This document shows positions 61,515 through 64,000 of a stretch of 64,000 nt of DNA, in pieces. The DNA is taken from contig JACKEO010000014.1 of the NCBI GenBank assembly GCA_020632955.1, positions 1 to 64,000 on the forward strand, written 5' to 3'. The translations under genes and the position numbers were made by a program. The notes beneath the pieces were generated by a model. That model did no database searches. It was not told the DNA's origin and saw nothing but the letters and a program-made list of their open reading frames with translations. Position 1 is the first letter of the stretch. Each line of letters starts with the position of its first letter. The DNA is from Alphaproteobacteria bacterium. Its GTDB lineage: Bacteria; Myxococcota_A; UBA796; GCA-2862545.

Positions 61515-62843
61515 GTCCACGTAGCCGAGGATCTCGAGCTGCTTGCGGGCGTCGTCGTCGAGGTCCTGGTCGAGGCGGGCGTCGAAGCGCTGGGGGTGCT
61601 CGGCGCGCCAGGCGGCGAGCCAGCCCTCCATGCGGGCCACCACCTCGGGCTCGGTGGCGGCGAGGTCGTCCTGCTCGAGCCAGTCCTCCCGCCAGCGGTA
61701 GAGCTCGCGCCGGGTGGGGGGCTCGCCCGTGGCGACGAGCCGCCAGGTGTCGTCCACCACCGAGGCGCGCAGCGTGCCGTCGAAGGCCGTCTCGGTGACC
61801 TCGAAGGGCCGCGGCGTGAAGGCCTCGGGCGCTTCCCAGGAGGCGCGCACCGAGCGTCCGTCGGTGAGATCGGGCGCGGGACCGCCGAGCAGGTCGGCCA
61901 GCGTGGGCAGCACGTCCACGCCGCTGGCGGGGTGCTGGCCCTCCGTGCCGCCGGGCAGCGCGGGGTGGGCCATCATCCAGAGGATCCAGCTCTGCGCGTT
62001 GTAGGTGGGCACGCCGTGGCCCTCGCGCTCGCCGCGCAGCACGCCCTCGCCGTGGTCGGAGGTGATGACCACGAGCAGGTTCCGGGTGCGGCCGCGCGCC
62101 TCGAGCGCGTCGAGCAGGCGCGCGAGCTCGTCGTCGTCGCGGCGGATGCTCCGGTCGTAGTTCTGGGCGGGCGTGCCGAGGAAGCCCAGGCTGGGGTGGG
62201 GCACGTAGCTCCACCAGCCGAGCGGCGCGTGGGCGCCCACGTACAGGGCGTGGCCGAAGAAGGGCTCGCCCTCGGGCAGCGCGTCGATCATCCCGAGCAG
62301 CTCGTCGCTCACCTGGCGACTGGGCACCTTGTCCTCGGGGTCGGGACGGTGACCGGTCATCGCGTCGGAGTCGACGAAGGCGTCGTAGCCCTGGCCGTAG
62401 CCGAGGAAGGTGTGCTCGTTGGGGTTCGCGCTGACCCCCACGGTGCCGTAGCCGGCCGCGTCGAACCACTCCGCCACCGTCTGCGCTTCGGGCACCACCC
62501 GGTACACGTCGGTGAAGGCGTGCTCGCGCGGCGGATCGATGCCCAGGGTGCGCGGCGTGAGGCTGGTCATCTGCGACGCCACGCTGGGCCGCGTCCACGC
62601 GCCGGCGGGCACGGTGCGGCGGATGCGCACGCCGCCGTCGGCCAGGGCGTCCAGCGTGGGGGTGGTGGGCAGGTCGTAGCCCCAGGGCCCGGTGTGGTCG
62701 GCCCGCACCGTGCAGAGCAGCAGCCACAGCACGCTCGTCTCGCCCAGGGCCAGGGGCGCGTCGGGATCGGTGGCCCACGGGCCGCGTGCGGGACGCCCAC
62801 AGGCGGCGAGGCAGAGCAGGGCGGGCAGCAGCGCGCGGTGCAT
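61512..62843 (-). CDS. Sulfatase/alkaline-phosphatase-superfamily lipoprotein
   Basis: A 443-residue protein with lipobox LCLAAC. The fold is that of sulfatases: VRADHTGPWGYDLPTTPTLDALADGG, AWTRPSVASQMTSLTPRTLG and VVITSDHGEG. Two active-site positions are unusual. The Asp expected in the Asp-Thr-Leu-Arg-Ala-Asp motif is Cys44, and the Cys/Ser converted to formylglycine in true sulfatases is Thr84 (WTRPS). It may therefore be a phosphoryl- or phosphonate-hydrolase, or catalytically altered. ATG 62843 gives the signal peptide. Confidence 0.82.
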   Translation of the reverse strand: MHRALLPALLCLAACGRPARGPWATDPDAPLALGETSVLWLLLCTVRADHTGPWGYDLPTTPTLDALADGGVRIRRTVPAGAWTRPSVASQMTSLTPRTLGIDPPREHAFTDVYRVVPEAQTVAEWFDAAGYGTVGVSANPNEHTFLGYGQGYDAFVDSDAMTGHRPDPEDKVPSRQVSDELLGMIDALPEGEPFFGHALYVGAHAPLGWWSYVPHPSLGFLGTPAQNYDRSIRRDDDELARLLDALEARGRTRNLLVVITSDHGEGVLRGEREGHGVPTYNAQSWILWMMAHPALPGGTEGQHPASGVDVLPTLADLLGGPAPDLTDGRSVRASWEAPEAFTPRPFEVTETAFDGTLRASVVDDTWRLVATGEPPTRRELYRWREDWLEQDDLAATEPEVVARMEGWLAAWRAEHPQRFDARLDQDLDDDARKQLEILGYVD

Positions 62844-63017
62844 GGGCGTCCGGATCGGGGCGGGGAGGGTAATCCGGTGCCACCGGGGAGGGTCGTCGGG
62901 CGAGGCCGGGGCCCGACCGCGGGCTGAGTCCTGGAAAGTGGACTGTGGGCGCGACGCTCCTCCCATGCGACCGCGGACAGGTGGGGTGGTCCGGTCGGGG
63001 ACCCGGGGAGCGGATGC

Positions 63018-64000
63018 ATGGGACGCGGTCGCGTCGAACAGGTGGACGTGGTGATCGTCGGCGGGGGGCTGTCGGGCCTCGCGGCGGCCGATCTGCTCCA
63101 CCAACGGTCGCTGGCGGGCAGGTCCTCTGCCAGCTTCGTGGTCCTCGAGGCCGGCGATCGCCTCGGAGGGCGGGTGCTCACGGCCGAGGCGCCCGGGCAC
63201 TTCGGCTGGCTCGACATGGGGGGCGCCTTCTTCGCGGTCACCCAGCACCACGTGATGCGCATGGTCGATCGCTTCGGCCTGGTGATCGACCAGACCTACC
63301 TGCCCCAGGGGAAGTCGTGGCGGTTCCAGCTCGAGAGCGGCGAGGTGCTCGAGCTCCGCAGCGACGACCCCACCTCCTACCCGGGGGGGCTCCACACGCT
63401 GGAGGCGCTCGCGGTGCTCGACCGCCTCACCTGCCACGTGCGCTCCTCGCTCACGGAGCCGGAGGTCTCGCTGCGGGCCGAGCTGTTCGACCAGTGGTCG
63501 GTGGCCGACTTCATCGCCAACTACGCGATGTTCTCGCCCCAGGGCGAGCCGATGCACGACCACACGCGGCAGGCCTTCACGGTGTCGGTGCGCTCGGGCT
63601 TCAGCGCCGAGCCCCACCAGATCTCCTTCCTCTACCTGCTCCACTACGCGGCGCGCACCGGCTCCTACGCCATGCTCGCCGACATCCTGGGAGGTCCGCT
63701 GTCGGCGGAGGGCACGCGGCTCGCCTACGGTGCGGGCGATCTCGTGGCGGCGTTGCACGGCGCGCTGCCGCGGGGGGCGGTGCGGATGGGCGAGGCCGTG
63801 CAGCGCATCACGCAGGGGAAGGAGGGGTGCACGGTCACCACCCGCGACGGCACCTACACCTGCGGTCGGGTCATCGTGGCCACGGCGCCGCGCGACGCCT
63901 CGCAGGGCATCGTCTTCGACCCCCCGCTCGCGGCCACCCCGGGGGCCGAGCCCGCGGGTGCGCGCCGCGAGACGCTCACCGGCGCGGCCTTCATGGGACG
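63018..64000 (+). CDS. Flavin amine oxidase/protoporphyrinogen-oxidase-like protein, cut by window end
   Basis: The frame is open from ATG 63018 to the last base (327 complete codons), so the C-terminus lies outside. GGGGAG at 63005-63010 supports the start. The FAD dinucleotide motif VVIVGGGLSGLAAADLL (Gly15-x-Gly-x-x-Gly20) is followed by VVLEAGDRLGGRVLTAE, the second flavin contact of the amine-oxidase superfamily. The later RVIVATAPRDASQ is the FAD-binding strand common in this group. Amine, carotenoid and protoporphyrinogen oxidases cannot be separated from this part. Confidence 0.85.
   Translation, partial: MGRGRVEQVDVVIVGGGLSGLAAADLLHQRSLAGRSSASFVVLEAGDRLGGRVLTAEAPGHFGWLDMGGAFFAVTQHHVMRMVDRFGLVIDQTYLPQGKSWRFQLESGEVLELRSDDPTSYPGGLHTLEALAVLDRLTCHVRSSLTEPEVSLRAELFDQWSVADFIANYAMFSPQGEPMHDHTRQAFTVSVRSGFSAEPHQISFLYLLHYAARTGSYAMLADILGGPLSAEGTRLAYGAGDLVAALHGALPRGAVRMGEAVQRITQGKEGCTVTTRDGTYTCGRVIVATAPRDASQGIVFDPPLAATPGAEPAGARRETLTGAAFMG

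Overview
This 64 kb window is gene-dense, very G+C-rich bacterial chromosome, roughly 70% or more by eye. The organism is a Gram-negative, double-membrane bacterium: it carries apolipoprotein N-acyltransferase, an RND pump with outer-membrane channel, TatA proteins, predicted outer-membrane barrels and many lipoproteins. Several lipoproteins have MopE-type Asp-rich metal-binding motifs and Asp/Ser/Gly/Thr linkers after the lipobox, and there is a Ser/Thr kinase plus FHA-regulator operon. These traits suggest a Myxococcota-like (former deltaproteobacterial) lineage; that placement is inference. No rRNA, tRNA, CRISPR array, integrase or intact transposase was recognised.

Layout. 0-8.5 kb: DMT exporter, proline biosynthesis (proC), a large SGNH/AlgX-like protein, a MopE-type lipoprotein, a UbiB-like kinase and an MBOAT O-acyltransferase. 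8.5-9.7 kb: a degenerate island with a 21-bp tandem repeat and a frameshifted nuclease lipoprotein, framed by 28-bp perfect inverted repeats. 9.9-17.2 kb: an efflux operon of adaptor, RND pump fused in frame to its outer-membrane channel, and a fatty acyl-AMP ligase with its own carrier domain. 17.2-21 kb: conserved hypothetical, SDR, a metallopeptidase/YkgJ fusion and an MFS transporter. 21-26.8 kb: five-gene operon of kinase, FHA-wHTH regulator and three envelope proteins. 26.6-34.5 kb: two divergent membrane glycosyltransferase-like paralogues, a GH31 glycosidase and lipoproteins. 34.6-42.3 kb: asparagine synthetase, LamG lipoprotein, two adjacent radical SAM enzymes and a lipoprotein hydrolase.

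42.6-49.4 kb is the chaperone locus: dnaK-dnaJ on the minus strand and groES-groEL on the plus strand, separated by an SGNH protein and a small membrane protein; both chaperone operons share one promoter motif. 49.5-57.6 kb holds another SGNH protein, an M16-like protein without catalytic motifs, a GspG-like protein, an enlarged Lnt and a polysaccharide flippase. 57.6-64 kb holds methionine salvage (mtnA) behind a structured leader, two TatA-like genes, a lipoprotein, a CysQ-like phosphatase, a sulfatase-like lipoprotein and the start of a flavin amine oxidase cut by the window end.

The most striking feature is a dispersed 230-260 bp element with 23-bp perfect terminal inverted repeats (ACAGAGG-rich). 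There are four full copies and one truncated copy, each starting within about 25 nt of a stop codon, mostly between convergent genes. Convergent junctions without it are very tight, often a few bases or overlapping.
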